Under the pieces are notes generated by a model, which did no database searches, was not told the DNA's origin, and saw nothing but the letters and a program-made list of their open reading frames with translations. Shown here piece by piece: positions 27,173 to 35,629 of a DNA stretch of 64,000 nt. Position 1 is the first letter of the stretch, and each line of letters starts with the position of its first letter. Both the position numbers and the translations under genes were made by a program. The stretch is from Mesorhizobium sp. B2-8-5 (GTDB taxonomy: Bacteria; Pseudomonadota; Alphaproteobacteria; Rhizobiales; Rhizobiaceae), in contig NZ_CP083951.1 in the NCBI RefSeq assembly GCF_006440675.2, positions 2,761,501 to 2,825,500 on the forward strand. The letters are read 5' to 3'.

Positions 27173-27949
27173 GTGTCAGGATCGCTTTCGGGAAAAGTCG
27201 CGGTCGTCACGGGCGCGGGGCGCGGCATCGGCGATGCCATCGCGGGCCGACTGATTGCCGACGGCGCAAAAGTCTTTGCGCTGGACAAAATGCTTCCAGA
27301 CGAGCCGCGCAGGGGCGTCACTTACGTCGAGACGGATGTGACCGATCCGGCCAGTGTGAGCGCTGCGTTCAAGGCCGTCGACGACAAAGCGGGTCAAGTC
27401 GACATCCTCGTCAGCAACGCCGGCATCCAGCGTGTCGGCCTGGTCGGCAAGATATCGTTCGCCGACTTCTCTTCGGTGATCGCCACCCACTTGCACGGCC
27501 TCTTCCTGTGCGCCTCGGAAGTCGTACCGCGCATGGTCGAGCGCGGCGCCGGCGGGGCGATCGTCAGCATCGCATCCACCGCCGCTTTCGTCGGCCTGCC
27601 GGGGCGGGGGCCTTACTGCGCCGCCAAGGCAGGCATTCTCGGACTGACGCGCGCGCTGTCGCTTGAAGTCGCGACCGCGGGCATAAGGGTCAATGCGGTG
27701 GCCCCCGGCTTCACGCGCACCAAGTTCATAGAGCAGGGTTTGAAAGATGGCTCCTTGCAGGAAGACTGGATGGTGGCCCGTGTACCGATGAAGCGGTTGG
27801 CGCGGACCGAGGAGATCGCCGAGGCCGTCCGATTTCTTGCTGGCGACGAGTCGTCCTACATGACGGGCCAAACGGTCGTGGTTGACGGTGGCTGGATCGT
27901 ACAAGGTATTCCCGAGGCGCCGACCTGGCTGCAAACGCCAGCCTCATGA
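27173..27949 (+). CDS. SDR-family oxidoreductase
   Basis: 258-aa short-chain dehydrogenase starting at GTG 27173, with GGAGG 8-12 nt upstream. TGAGRGIG (about 13-20), NAG, SIAST, YCAAK and end DESSYMTGQTVVVDGG are all present. The stop overlaps the ligase start (ATGA). Confidence 0.88.
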   Translation: MSGSLSGKVAVVTGAGRGIGDAIAGRLIADGAKVFALDKMLPDEPRRGVTYVETDVTDPASVSAAFKAVDDKAGQVDILVSNAGIQRVGLVGKISFADFSSVIATHLHGLFLCASEVVPRMVERGAGGAIVSIASTAAFVGLPGRGPYCAAKAGILGLTRALSLEVATAGIRVNAVAPGFTRTKFIEQGLKDGSLQEDWMVARVPMKRLARTEEIAEAVRFLAGDESSYMTGQTVVVDGGWIVQGIPEAPTWLQTPAS

Positions 27950-29472
27950 TGCCGGCAAAGCTAAATCTTGCGGAATATTGCATCGGCCGCGCGGCTGCGA
28001 CGAGTCCGGGCAAGACCGCGCTTCTTGTCGTGAGCGACGCCGACAGGCCGCAGGATGCCGAGCGTTGGACCTATGCGGCGCTCGATCTTGCCGTGCGCCG
28101 GGTGGCGGCAGGTCTTCTGGCGGAAGGTCTTTCGCCCCGCGATCGTATCGTGCTGCGGTTGCCGAACACGAGCGACTATGCCCTGCTGTTTCTTGGCGCG
28201 ATGGCGGCCGGCCTGGTGCCGGTTCCCATCTCGGCGCAACTCACCGGCAGCGAAACGGCGTTCCTTGTCGGAGATTCCGGCGCTGCGGCGATAGTCGAGA
28301 CATCGTCGCTGGCCTCCGTAACCGCTCCTTCCGCATGCAAGGTTCTGGATGACGCGGCCTTGATACGACTGAAAAATACAGCGGAGCCGGCTGGCTTTGC
28401 CGATACCGACGCCGAAGCACCGGCCTACATGATCTATACGTCGGGAACGTCCAGTCGGCCCAAAGGCGTCGTCCACGCGCACCGCACGGTTCTCGGACGA
28501 AAACCAATGCACATCGACTGGCAAGGCCTTTCGGCATCTGATGTCGTGCTGCATGCCGGCGCCTTCAACTGGAGCTATACGCTCGGTGTCGGACTCCTCG
28601 ACCCTTGGGCATGCGGCGCCACCGCGGTGCTCTACAACGGGCCAAACGACATCGCGGTCTGGCCGAAGCTTATCGATGCCGTGGGTGCAACGCTGTTTGC
28701 GGCGGTGCCTTCGCTGTATCGCCAGATGCTGAAATATTGCAGCTTGCAGCCAGGATGTCTGCCGATGCTTCGCCACGCGCTTGCCGCCGGCGAAGCGCTC
28801 AGCCCGGCGATCCTCCACGGCTGGCACGCCGCCACAGGCAAGCAACTGTATGAGGCTTTCGGGATGAGCGAATGCTCGACCTTCGTGTCCAATCATCCGG
28901 GCATGCCTGTCAGGCCGGGCAGTCCCGGCAAGCCGCAAGCCGGACGGCCGATCGCGGTGTTGCCGCTGGACGGCGGCGTGGAGCCCCTTGCTGCCGGCGA
29001 GACGGGTTTGCTTGCCATTCACCGCAGCGATCCCGGTCTGATGCTCGGCTATTGGCAGCGGCCCGAAGAGCAGCAGGCTGTGTTTCGCGGTGATTGGTTT
29101 GTCGGCGGCGATCTCGCTGCGTTCGATGGCGACGGCTATCTCTGGCATCGCGGGCGTGCCGACGACATCATGAATGCAGGGGGCTATCGCGTGTCGCCGC
29201 TGGAGGTCGAGGCCGCGCTGACCGGATGCGCGGGGGTTGCCGAGATTGCGGCGGCTGAGCATCATGTGCGGAGCGACGTTACCGTGATTGCCGTCTTTGT
29301 CGTGCGTGACCGAGACAGCAGAACCACAGCCGATGACATCATGGCGATCGCCGAGCGGCGCCTTGCCGCCTATAAACGGCCGAAGCAGGTGTTCTTCGTC
29401 CCGAGCTTGCCTCGCAATGCCAATGGGAAGCTCTTGAGGCGCCAGCTTTCATTGGTGGTGGCTGGCGGTTGA
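27946..29472 (+). CDS. AMP-dependent acyl-CoA synthetase/ligase
   Basis: 508-aa adenylate-forming enzyme. The P-loop-like motif YTSGTSSRPKG (about 160-170), A5 YEAFGMSECS, A7 GDLAAFDGDGYLWHRGRADD and the final catalytic Lys in LPRNANGKLLRR are all in order. It should activate a carboxylic acid to its CoA thioester. It resembles benzoate/acetate-type ligases, but the acid cannot be named. Last gene of its operon, convergent with the CaiB gene 22 nt away, which suggests that both feed a shared CoA-ester pool. Confidence 0.88.
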   Translation: MMPAKLNLAEYCIGRAAATSPGKTALLVVSDADRPQDAERWTYAALDLAVRRVAAGLLAEGLSPRDRIVLRLPNTSDYALLFLGAMAAGLVPVPISAQLTGSETAFLVGDSGAAAIVETSSLASVTAPSACKVLDDAALIRLKNTAEPAGFADTDAEAPAYMIYTSGTSSRPKGVVHAHRTVLGRKPMHIDWQGLSASDVVLHAGAFNWSYTLGVGLLDPWACGATAVLYNGPNDIAVWPKLIDAVGATLFAAVPSLYRQMLKYCSLQPGCLPMLRHALAAGEALSPAILHGWHAATGKQLYEAFGMSECSTFVSNHPGMPVRPGSPGKPQAGRPIAVLPLDGGVEPLAAGETGLLAIHRSDPGLMLGYWQRPEEQQAVFRGDWFVGGDLAAFDGDGYLWHRGRADDIMNAGGYRVSPLEVEAALTGCAGVAEIAAAEHHVRSDVTVIAVFVVRDRDSRTTADDIMAIAERRLAAYKRPKQVFFVPSLPRNANGKLLRRQLSLVVAGG

Positions 29473-29494
29473 TCTTCCTGGCTTAAGCCAAACA

Positions 29495-30676
29495 TCAGCT
29501 TTCGGCTTTGGAGCTGGTGGCTGCAAAGCGGTCGAGCACCGCCTTCGTATCCGCGTCGAATGGACGTCCTGCATGGCGCACGCGGCCGGGCGTCTTCGAA
29601 AATCCTGCGACGACGTTTTGCATTGCGACGCCGTCAACCTGCGTGATCATGTTGCGGGCGCGATAATGCTCGTCGGCAAAAATATCCTTCATGTCGAGCA
29701 CCTTGGCGATGGCTGCGTCGACACGGCGGAACTCGCGGATCACTTCTTGCGAGTGTCGCGACTCCACCCAGTCGGCGACGTAGACCTCGAGCGCTTCGCG
29801 ATTGCGGCTGCGGCCCTGGAATGTCGAGAAGCGGTCGTCGCTGCCCAGACCAACCAGCGCCAGCACCCGTTTGGCGATCGAATCCGCCGAACTGGAAATC
29901 GCCACCCAGACGCCATCGGCGCATCGGTAAGTGCCGCGCGGCACCGTGTAGGGAATACCCGAGCCAAGCCGTGGCTGCAGATAGCCCATATGCGCATAAG
30001 CCGAGGGCAGCGGACCCATGATCTGGAACATCGAAGTCAGAAGGTTGACGTCGATCGTTTGTCCCTCACCGGTGCGCTCGGCGTGGCGGAGCGCGGCCAG
30101 CGTGGCGAAGGCGCCGACCAGGGCCGTCACCTCGTCGGTCAGCGCCACCGGCGGCAGCAGCGGCTGGCCGCCTGCCTCACCCAGCAGATTGGAAAATCCG
30201 CTCATCGCCTCGGCGATCGTCGCAAAGCCCGGGTGCAAGGCATAAGGCCCGTCCTGGCCGAAGCCGGTCACGCGCAGCACCACCATCTTCGGATTGCGCC
30301 GCTGCAATTCGTCCGGGCCGAAACCGAGCGCTTCGAGCTTGCCCGGGCGCATGTTCTCTATCAGCACGTCGGCGCCTTCGAGCAGCGACCAAAGATTGCG
30401 CTGCCCGCTCTCGGTTTTGAGATCGAGCGAGACGACCTGCTTGTTGCGGTTCACCAGCTTCCAGAAATACGAATCGGTCTCGTCCGGGCCGGTCCAGCCC
30501 ATGCGACGGGTCGGATCGCCGTTGGGACCTTCGACCTTGATCACTTCGGCGCCGTAGTCGGCCAGGTATCGCCCGGCACCCGGTCCGGCGACGACGGTGG
30601 CGAGTTCCACGACGCGTATGCCATCAAGAGGCCCGGGCGTCTCGCGCGCCAATTCGGGATCAGCCTTGTCCGTCAT
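29495..30676 (-). CDS. CaiB/BaiF-family (class III) CoA-transferase
   Basis: 393 aa from ATG 30676 (GGAG in the preceding GGCGGCGGAGAGC); 30706 is an alternative adding 10 residues. Signatures: PLDGIRVVELATVVAGPGAG, GAEVIKVEGPNGDPTRR, NRNKQVVSLDLK, and the likely catalytic Asp in PPVALTDEVTAL (about 175). These enzymes move CoA between dicarboxylic or hydroxy acids. The gene follows a MaoC hydratase in the 32805-29495 operon, so a pair making and hydrating an unsaturated C4-C5 CoA ester is plausible (malate, citramalate or itaconate CoA-transferase-like). Confidence 0.85.
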   Translation of the reverse strand: MTDKADPELARETPGPLDGIRVVELATVVAGPGAGRYLADYGAEVIKVEGPNGDPTRRMGWTGPDETDSYFWKLVNRNKQVVSLDLKTESGQRNLWSLLEGADVLIENMRPGKLEALGFGPDELQRRNPKMVVLRVTGFGQDGPYALHPGFATIAEAMSGFSNLLGEAGGQPLLPPVALTDEVTALVGAFATLAALRHAERTGEGQTIDVNLLTSMFQIMGPLPSAYAHMGYLQPRLGSGIPYTVPRGTYRCADGVWVAISSSADSIAKRVLALVGLGSDDRFSTFQGRSRNREALEVYVADWVESRHSQEVIREFRRVDAAIAKVLDMKDIFADEHYRARNMITQVDGVAMQNVVAGFSKTPGRVRHAGRPFDADTKAVLDRFAATSSKAES

Positions 30677-30736
30677 GCGATCGCTCTCCGCCGCCGACAC
30701 TTCCATGCAAATGCGTTTTGACCCATGCGTTGCGCA

Positions 30737-31264
30737 TCAGGTTTCGGCCGCCGCCGAAGCCGTCCGAGCGCGACCAGCCGGCCGGCCGGCGCGCATCGGC
30801 AAAAGCACGGCGCGGATGAATGTGCAGACCTTTGCCCGGTCCTGGTTGAAGCCATCGGTGCGAACGGTGAGAATGCCTTCGCCGGGGCGGGAGGCGGATG
30901 GCCGCGTCTCAAGTATCTCGGTCTGGCCGTAGAGCGTGTCGCCATGGAACAGCGGCTTGATATGGCGAAGTTCGCTGACGCCGAGATTGGCGATGGCGCG
31001 GCCGGAAATGTCGGGCACGCTCATCCCCAGCAGCAGCGAATAGATGTAGGTGCCGACAACGATGTTGCGGCCCTCGGCCATCTCCGTCTCCGCGAAGCGC
31101 CGGTCGATATGCAGTGGGCTGGCGGCCATCGTCAAAAGGCAGAACAGATGGTTGTCCGCCTCCGTGATGGTCTTGCCCGGCCAATGTTCGAAAACATCGC
31201 CGGTCCGGTAGTCGTCGAGATACCCACCGAACCTTCCGTCGCGCGCAGAGTGAACTTTCGCCAT
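30737..31264 (-). CDS. MaoC-family (R)-specific enoyl-CoA hydratase
   Basis: 175-aa hotdog protein. The catalytic Asp/His-type segment is GKTITEADNHLFCLLT with MAASPLHID (about 32-54), followed by GMSVPDISGRAIANLG and PLFHGDTLY. The VPDIS...AIANLG segment is close to mesaconyl-CoA/itaconyl-CoA hydratases. It lies 1 nt downstream of the lipoyl gene and upstream of the CaiB gene. Hydration of mesaconyl- or itaconyl-type CoA is an inference. Confidence 0.82.
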   Translation of the reverse strand: MAKVHSARDGRFGGYLDDYRTGDVFEHWPGKTITEADNHLFCLLTMAASPLHIDRRFAETEMAEGRNIVVGTYIYSLLLGMSVPDISGRAIANLGVSELRHIKPLFHGDTLYGQTEILETRPSASRPGEGILTVRTDGFNQDRAKVCTFIRAVLLPMRAGRPAGRARTASAAAET

Positions 31265-31265
31265 T

Positions 31266-31502
31266 TCAGCCCTCGAGCACCAAAGTCGGCGCGCCGGTCC
31301 GGACGTCGTCGCCGACCTTGATCAGGATTTCCGCAACGGTGCCGGCGAACGGGGACGGGATTTCTACCTGGGTCTTGTCGGTCTCCACCACGAACAGGGT
31401 CTGGCCTTCGTTGACCTTGGCACCGACCTGGACCTGAATTTCGTTGATCACCACCTCGTCGACCGCGTCGCCGACTTTGGGCATCTTGAGCGTGGAACGC
31501 AT
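31266..31502 (-). CDS. Stand-alone lipoyl-domain protein
   Basis: 78-aa single biotinyl/lipoyl domain with no other domain. The modification site is in VVETDKTQVEIPSP with K43; the Asp-Lys context favours lipoylation over biotin (which uses Met-Lys-Met). It covers a whole lipoyl fold, MRSTLKMPKVGDAVDE to APTLVLEG, and is not a fragment of an E2: it has its own start, and the next gene follows after 1 nt. It probably accepts the acyl group from the E1 encoded at 35630-37668. No E2 core or E3 is visible in the window. Confidence 0.86.
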   Translation of the reverse strand: MRSTLKMPKVGDAVDEVVINEIQVQVGAKVNEGQTLFVVETDKTQVEIPSPFAGTVAEILIKVGDDVRTGAPTLVLEG

Positions 31503-31638
31503 TATCTGATCTCCATCAAAACATTGCCAAAAGGAGGATTTTCGCCGATCGAAACTTTGCCCTGGAAACGGAAGACGGCGTGCAAACCGCGACCGCCGGC
31601 CGTAATTCCCAGCAAAATCGGAATGGCTTTCCTCCCTA

Positions 31639-32805
31639 TCACAACGCCTTGCCCGTGCTGCTATCGAAAAGGTGGACCCGCTCGCCGTCGACGACGAGTT
31701 CGAGGCTGGTTTCGCGTGCCGGCACGCGGCTGGCTCCGACGCGCAGCACGAGAAGCCGGGCGTCGATACGGACCAACTCCGCCGGATCGACAACCGCGCC
31801 GCGGGCGTAGTCGTCGGCTGTCCGGATGATGACCGAGGTGCTTGCGGGCGATACCGCGATGAACGATTCCGGCTCCAGTTGTTCGACCAATTCGACCTTG
31901 GCCGGAATGCCGGCACCGCTGCCGGCAGGCTGCCAGGACAAATGCTCGGGCCTGATGCCAAGTATGACGGTGCCGCCGGCCGCGAGCCCAGGTTCTTTCA
32001 CCTTTGGTCGCACGCTGACCTGCCGATCGCCGATAGATACAACGAGAGCATCGGCTCGCGTCTCGATGACCTTTGCTTCGAGGAAGTTCATGGCAGGGCT
32101 GCCGATGAAGCCGGCGACGAATATGTTGGCCGGTGCGTGGTACAGCGCGTGCGGCGTATCGTATTGTTGCAGCGTTCCGCGCGAGAATACGGCGACGCGG
32201 CTGCCGAGCGTCATCGCCTCGACCTGGTCGTGGGTAACGTGGATCGTCGTGACGCCAAGCCTTGTGTGCAGACGCGACAGCTCGGCCCGCAATTGCACGC
32301 GCAGCTTGGCGTCGAGGTTGGAGAGCGGCTCGTCAAGCAGGAACGCTTCCGGATTGCGGACGATGGCGCGGCCCATGGCGACGCGCTGACGCTGGCCGCC
32401 TGAGAGCTCGCGCGGCTTGCGGTCGAGCAACTCCGACAGGTCGAGGATGCGGGCGGCTTCGGCAACCCGTTTGTCGATCTCCGACTTCGGCGTCTTGCGC
32501 AGTTCCAGCGCGAAAGCGATATTCTCGCGCACGGTCATCTGGGGGTAAAGCGCATAGTTCTGGAAAACCATCGCGATGTCGCGGTCGCGTGGCGACACGT
32601 CGTTCATGGTCTTGCCATTGATGCTGATCTCTCCCGACGTGACCGATTCAAGCCCGGCGATCATTCTCAGCAATGTGGATTTTCCGCAGCCGGAAGGTCC
32701 GACGAAGACAACAAATTCGCCGTCGCGTATTTCCAGGTTGACATCCTTCAGGGCCTGCACCGGGCCGTAGAGCTTACCAACCTTGCGAAGACCGATCGAC
32801 CCCAT
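31639..32805 (-). CDS. ABC transporter ATPase, UgpC/MalK type
   Basis: 388-aa ATPase: GPSGCGKST (about 38-46), LSGGQRQRVAMGRA, AFLLDEPLSNLDAKLR, switch His in VTHDQVEA, then a C-terminal TOBE/OB regulatory part (VILGIRPEHL). Start ATG 32805 (MGSIGLRKVGKLYG) is chosen because all further upstream codons are unrelated. No permease genes lie next to it. The only permeases lacking an ATPase in this window are at 43616-45363, and both loci share operator motif B. Confidence 0.9.
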   Translation of the reverse strand: MGSIGLRKVGKLYGPVQALKDVNLEIRDGEFVVFVGPSGCGKSTLLRMIAGLESVTSGEISINGKTMNDVSPRDRDIAMVFQNYALYPQMTVRENIAFALELRKTPKSEIDKRVAEAARILDLSELLDRKPRELSGGQRQRVAMGRAIVRNPEAFLLDEPLSNLDAKLRVQLRAELSRLHTRLGVTTIHVTHDQVEAMTLGSRVAVFSRGTLQQYDTPHALYHAPANIFVAGFIGSPAMNFLEAKVIETRADALVVSIGDRQVSVRPKVKEPGLAAGGTVILGIRPEHLSWQPAGSGAGIPAKVELVEQLEPESFIAVSPASTSVIIRTADDYARGAVVDPAELVRIDARLLVLRVGASRVPARETSLELVVDGERVHLFDSSTGKAL

Positions 32806-32953
32806 CCAGAAACTCTTCGTCGCCTCAAAATTGGTGCCGCGATCCCGGTTGGGACCGCGCGCCGATGATGCCGAACCGGTACCTGAAACAAAGGCCGAAA
32901 AATACCCTTGGACCCGTGAACGGAAGTCGAGACTAGGCAATCGCGAAAACCAT

Positions 32954-32989
32954 GTCAATCGTTTGACTAATGGCAATCAATCGGTTGAC
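32954..32989. promoter_or_regulatory. Tandem LacI-type operators (B1, B2)
   Basis: B1 is GTCAATCGTTTGAC (32954-32967) and B2 is ATCAATCGGTTGAC (32976-32989). Both fit GTCAANCGNTTGAC with a central CG, and the centres are 22 bp apart, about two helical turns. They lie between the divergent ATPase operon (start 32805) and dehydratase operon (start 33058), so one repressor could control both. A third related site is at 42052-42065. The cognate regulator is most likely the LacI protein at 40028-41071. Confidence 0.72.
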
Positions 32990-33057
32990 CGAGCAAAAAT
33001 GCGTCGTTATGGTGGCGGCAAATTCCCGGCTCGGCCGGGCCCTTGGGAGGGGATGGA

Positions 33058-34191
33058 ATGCCTAGTCATTCTACTGTTGTCGACGTCAGCGTAGCCACCA
33101 TTCAGGCTCAGCTGCCGGCGCCGGTGATTTTCGGCGACTGGGTCATGAAGATGCGTGAATTCGCCACGGTGCGAATACGCACGTCGTCGGGGCACGAGGG
33201 GTGGGCGTTCACGCTGACGCGCGACGGCGCCGTCGCCGAGCAGATCCGCAAGAGCATCGCCCCGGTCTATGCCGGCACCGACATCGCCGACCGCGAAGCG
33301 ACCTTCCGGACCGCGAAGGGACGCACCTACGGTTCGCATAGCGCCGGCGTTGGCCTGCGGGCGCTTTCGATCGTCGACCTCGCCGCCTGGGACGCGGCCG
33401 CGAAGATCGCCGACAAGTCGATCGCCGAGTTCCTCGGCGGCAAGGTGAAGCCGATGCCTGCAACCTGCATCATCGGCTATCCGCCCGCGATCATGCCGCC
33501 GGACAAGACCGGCGCGCAGGCGGCTGACTTCTACGCCAAAGGATGGCGGCGCTTCAAAGCCCCGATGGCGGCTACCTGGGAGCTGTCGGCCGCGCGGCTG
33601 CGCGCGATACGCAAGGCGGCGCCCGATGCCTGGCTCGGCACCGATCTTGTCTGGATGTTCAAGACCGTCGACGAGGCAGCCGCCTACGCCGACAGCATCG
33701 CCGACATCGACATGGGCTGCATCGAAGACATTTTCCCGCCCGGCAATGCCGGCATGCTCGCGGCGCTCCGCAAGCGCGTTCCCATGCCGATCTGGCAGGG
33801 CGATGAACAGGGTGGCTCCTACTACCCGGAAGCCCTGATCATGGCTGGGTCCGTCGATCGCGTCCGCGTCGACCTGACCTGCATGGGGGGTATCACCGGC
33901 GGCCGCGCCGTCATCGACGAGTGCCTCGCGGCGGGCGTCGATTTCGGCCCGCACATGTTCCCGCATACCCACAGTCAGGTGTTCAGCGCCTGGGGCTTCG
34001 ACGACAAGCCGATCGAATGGGGCGTGCCGTGGACAGGGGTGCACCCCTATGACGATGCCCTCGCGCAGCCGCAGATCATGGCAGGCGGACTGATGAAGCC
34101 GCTGCCGCAGGGGCCGGGATTCGGTAAGATGATCGACAAGGCGTGGTGCCTGAGCCAGCCGCACCAGGATCCAGACAACATCCTGCAGTAG
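33058..34191 (+). CDS. Enolase-superfamily dehydratase (region B)
   Basis: 377-aa mandelate racemase-type enzyme. Metal ligands appear in LGTDLVWM, CIEDIFPP and WQGDEQGG; a catalytic His lies in FPHTHSQ. The usual KxK is reduced to FKAP (about 161-164), as in some subgroups that rely on the His side. ATG 33058 (GGGAGGGG upstream) is preferred over TTG 33043. It opens the plus operon 33058-40031. A sugar-acid dehydratase making a 2-keto-3-deoxy acid is expected. Confidence 0.83.
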   Translation: MPSHSTVVDVSVATIQAQLPAPVIFGDWVMKMREFATVRIRTSSGHEGWAFTLTRDGAVAEQIRKSIAPVYAGTDIADREATFRTAKGRTYGSHSAGVGLRALSIVDLAAWDAAAKIADKSIAEFLGGKVKPMPATCIIGYPPAIMPPDKTGAQAADFYAKGWRRFKAPMAATWELSAARLRAIRKAAPDAWLGTDLVWMFKTVDEAAAYADSIADIDMGCIEDIFPPGNAGMLAALRKRVPMPIWQGDEQGGSYYPEALIMAGSVDRVRVDLTCMGGITGGRAVIDECLAAGVDFGPHMFPHTHSQVFSAWGFDDKPIEWGVPWTGVHPYDDALAQPQIMAGGLMKPLPQGPGFGKMIDKAWCLSQPHQDPDNILQ

Positions 34192-34219
34192 GAACGCACC
34201 GGTACAGGCGAGAGCTGTC

Positions 34220-35020
34220 ATGGCGGACGATGAGATCACAGTACCCGCGAACTATACGGCAGGTCTTTTCGACATTTCCGGCCGCGTCGCCGTCGTCACC
34301 GGCGCAGGCAGCGGGCTGGGCGCGGCGATCGCGATCGGTTATGCGCAACTCGGCGTCACTGTCGTGCTCGCCGATATCAACGCCGCGGGAATGGCGGCGA
34401 CGCTGGCGACGATCACCGAGCAGGGCGGCAAAGCCGTCGCTGCCGAACTCGACGTCACCAAGCGGGATCGCTGCTTCGACCTCGCCAGGAAAGTCAAAGC
34501 CGACCATGGCAGCGTCGATATTCTGGTGAACAGCGCCGGCTCCGCCTTCCGCAGTCCGGCCGAGGAGTTTCCGGAGGACAAGTTCAACTTCATCCTCGAT
34601 CTCAACCTCAAGGGCACCTATTTCTGCTGCCAGGCTTTCGGCAATGTGATGCTGGCGCAGGGCAGGGGCAGCATTATCAATCTCGCCTCGATCGGCTCGT
34701 TCAACGCTTATCCCTGGGCCAGCGCCTATCTGGCCTCCAAGGGCGGCGTGCTGCAGATGACCAAGGCACTGGCGCTGGAGTGGCGAGACCGCGGCGTGCG
34801 CGTCAACGGCATCGGTCCGACGCTGATGGAATCGCCGCTCACCAAGGCCGCGGCTTCCCGCTCGTCGATCACGGCGGATTTCATCAAGGCGCGCATGCTG
34901 CGGCCCCGGCTCGGGCTGCCGCGCGAGTTGATCGGAACGGCCGTGTTTCTGGCGAGCGATGCGTCCGAACTCGTCACCGGACACATCGTCATGTGCGACG
35001 ACGGATATCTAACGGCATGA
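34220..35020 (+). CDS. SDR-family oxidoreductase
   Basis: 266-aa short-chain dehydrogenase: TGAGSGLG (about 28-35), NSAG, SLAS-type Ser in NLASIGS, YLASK, and end DASELVTGHIVMCDDG. The gluconate 5-dehydrogenase-like layout suggests oxidation of a keto-deoxy sugar acid. It follows the dehydratase by 28 nt. Confidence 0.87.
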   Translation: MADDEITVPANYTAGLFDISGRVAVVTGAGSGLGAAIAIGYAQLGVTVVLADINAAGMAATLATITEQGGKAVAAELDVTKRDRCFDLARKVKADHGSVDILVNSAGSAFRSPAEEFPEDKFNFILDLNLKGTYFCCQAFGNVMLAQGRGSIINLASIGSFNAYPWASAYLASKGGVLQMTKALALEWRDRGVRVNGIGPTLMESPLTKAAASRSSITADFIKARMLRPRLGLPRELIGTAVFLASDASELVTGHIVMCDDGYLTA

Positions 35021-35059
35021 ACACCGAACGCATGGGCCGACCACCGGCCGGAGGCTGAC

Positions 35060-35533
35060 TTGGCAAGGATCACCAAAGCCCATCATACCGGATTCACCGT
35101 GCGCTCGCTCGAACGCTCGATCGCCTTCTATCGCGACATATTGGGCTTCGAGCTGGCCTTCCAATGGAACCCGCAGGCCGAATACATCGGTGAGCTTGTC
35201 GGCTATCCGAGCGTGGATCTGCACGGCGCCATTCTTCGGCTGCCGGGCACGGATGTATGCCTCGAGCTGCTCGAATACCGCAATATCGAACAGGTCCGGG
35301 TCGACATGCGCAACGGCAACATCGGCAATGGCCACATTGCGTTCAACGTCGACGACCTGATGAGCCTCTACGAGGAGCTGGTTGCCAAAGGCGTGAAATC
35401 GGTCTCCGCCCCGGTCACGCCGACGATCGGTCCGAACAAGGGCGGCAAGGCGGTTTATCTCATCGATCCAGACGGTTTCCGCGTCGAACTGATCCAATCG
35501 GCGCAAGCCTTCGGGAGCTATAAGCCGGAGTGA
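35060..35533 (+). CDS. VOC-family protein
   Basis: 157 aa from TTG 35060, with GGAGG about 5-9 nt upstream. Metal-binding pattern: His in AHHTGFTV, Glu in CLELLEYR, His in NGHIAFNV, Glu in RVELIQS. Closely resembles the VOC protein at 25539 and lactoylglutathione lyase/epimerase folds. It could be an epimerase for a CoA ester (methylmalonyl-CoA epimerase is in this superfamily) or a keto-acid enzyme. Confidence 0.82.
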   Translation: MARITKAHHTGFTVRSLERSIAFYRDILGFELAFQWNPQAEYIGELVGYPSVDLHGAILRLPGTDVCLELLEYRNIEQVRVDMRNGNIGNGHIAFNVDDLMSLYEELVAKGVKSVSAPVTPTIGPNKGGKAVYLIDPDGFRVELIQSAQAFGSYKPE

Positions 35534-35544
35534 TCTGGACCAAA

Positions 35545-35560
35545 TAAAAACGTTTCCAAA
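35545..35560. promoter_or_regulatory. Candidate LacI-family operator (A6)
   Basis: TAAAAACGTTTCCAAA; its reverse complement begins TTTGGAAACGTTT exactly like A3 at 15333. It lies between the VOC gene and E1 beta, 70 nt before the E1 start. It suggests an internal promoter controlled by the region-A LacI protein (14159-15187) or a related repressor. Confidence 0.5.
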
Positions 35561-35629
35561 TTTCGTTGCCTGCGCTAGCTTCGCAAGCCTGCATCAACCA
35601 TCCGACCTGCGTATTGGGAGAATTTCGCC

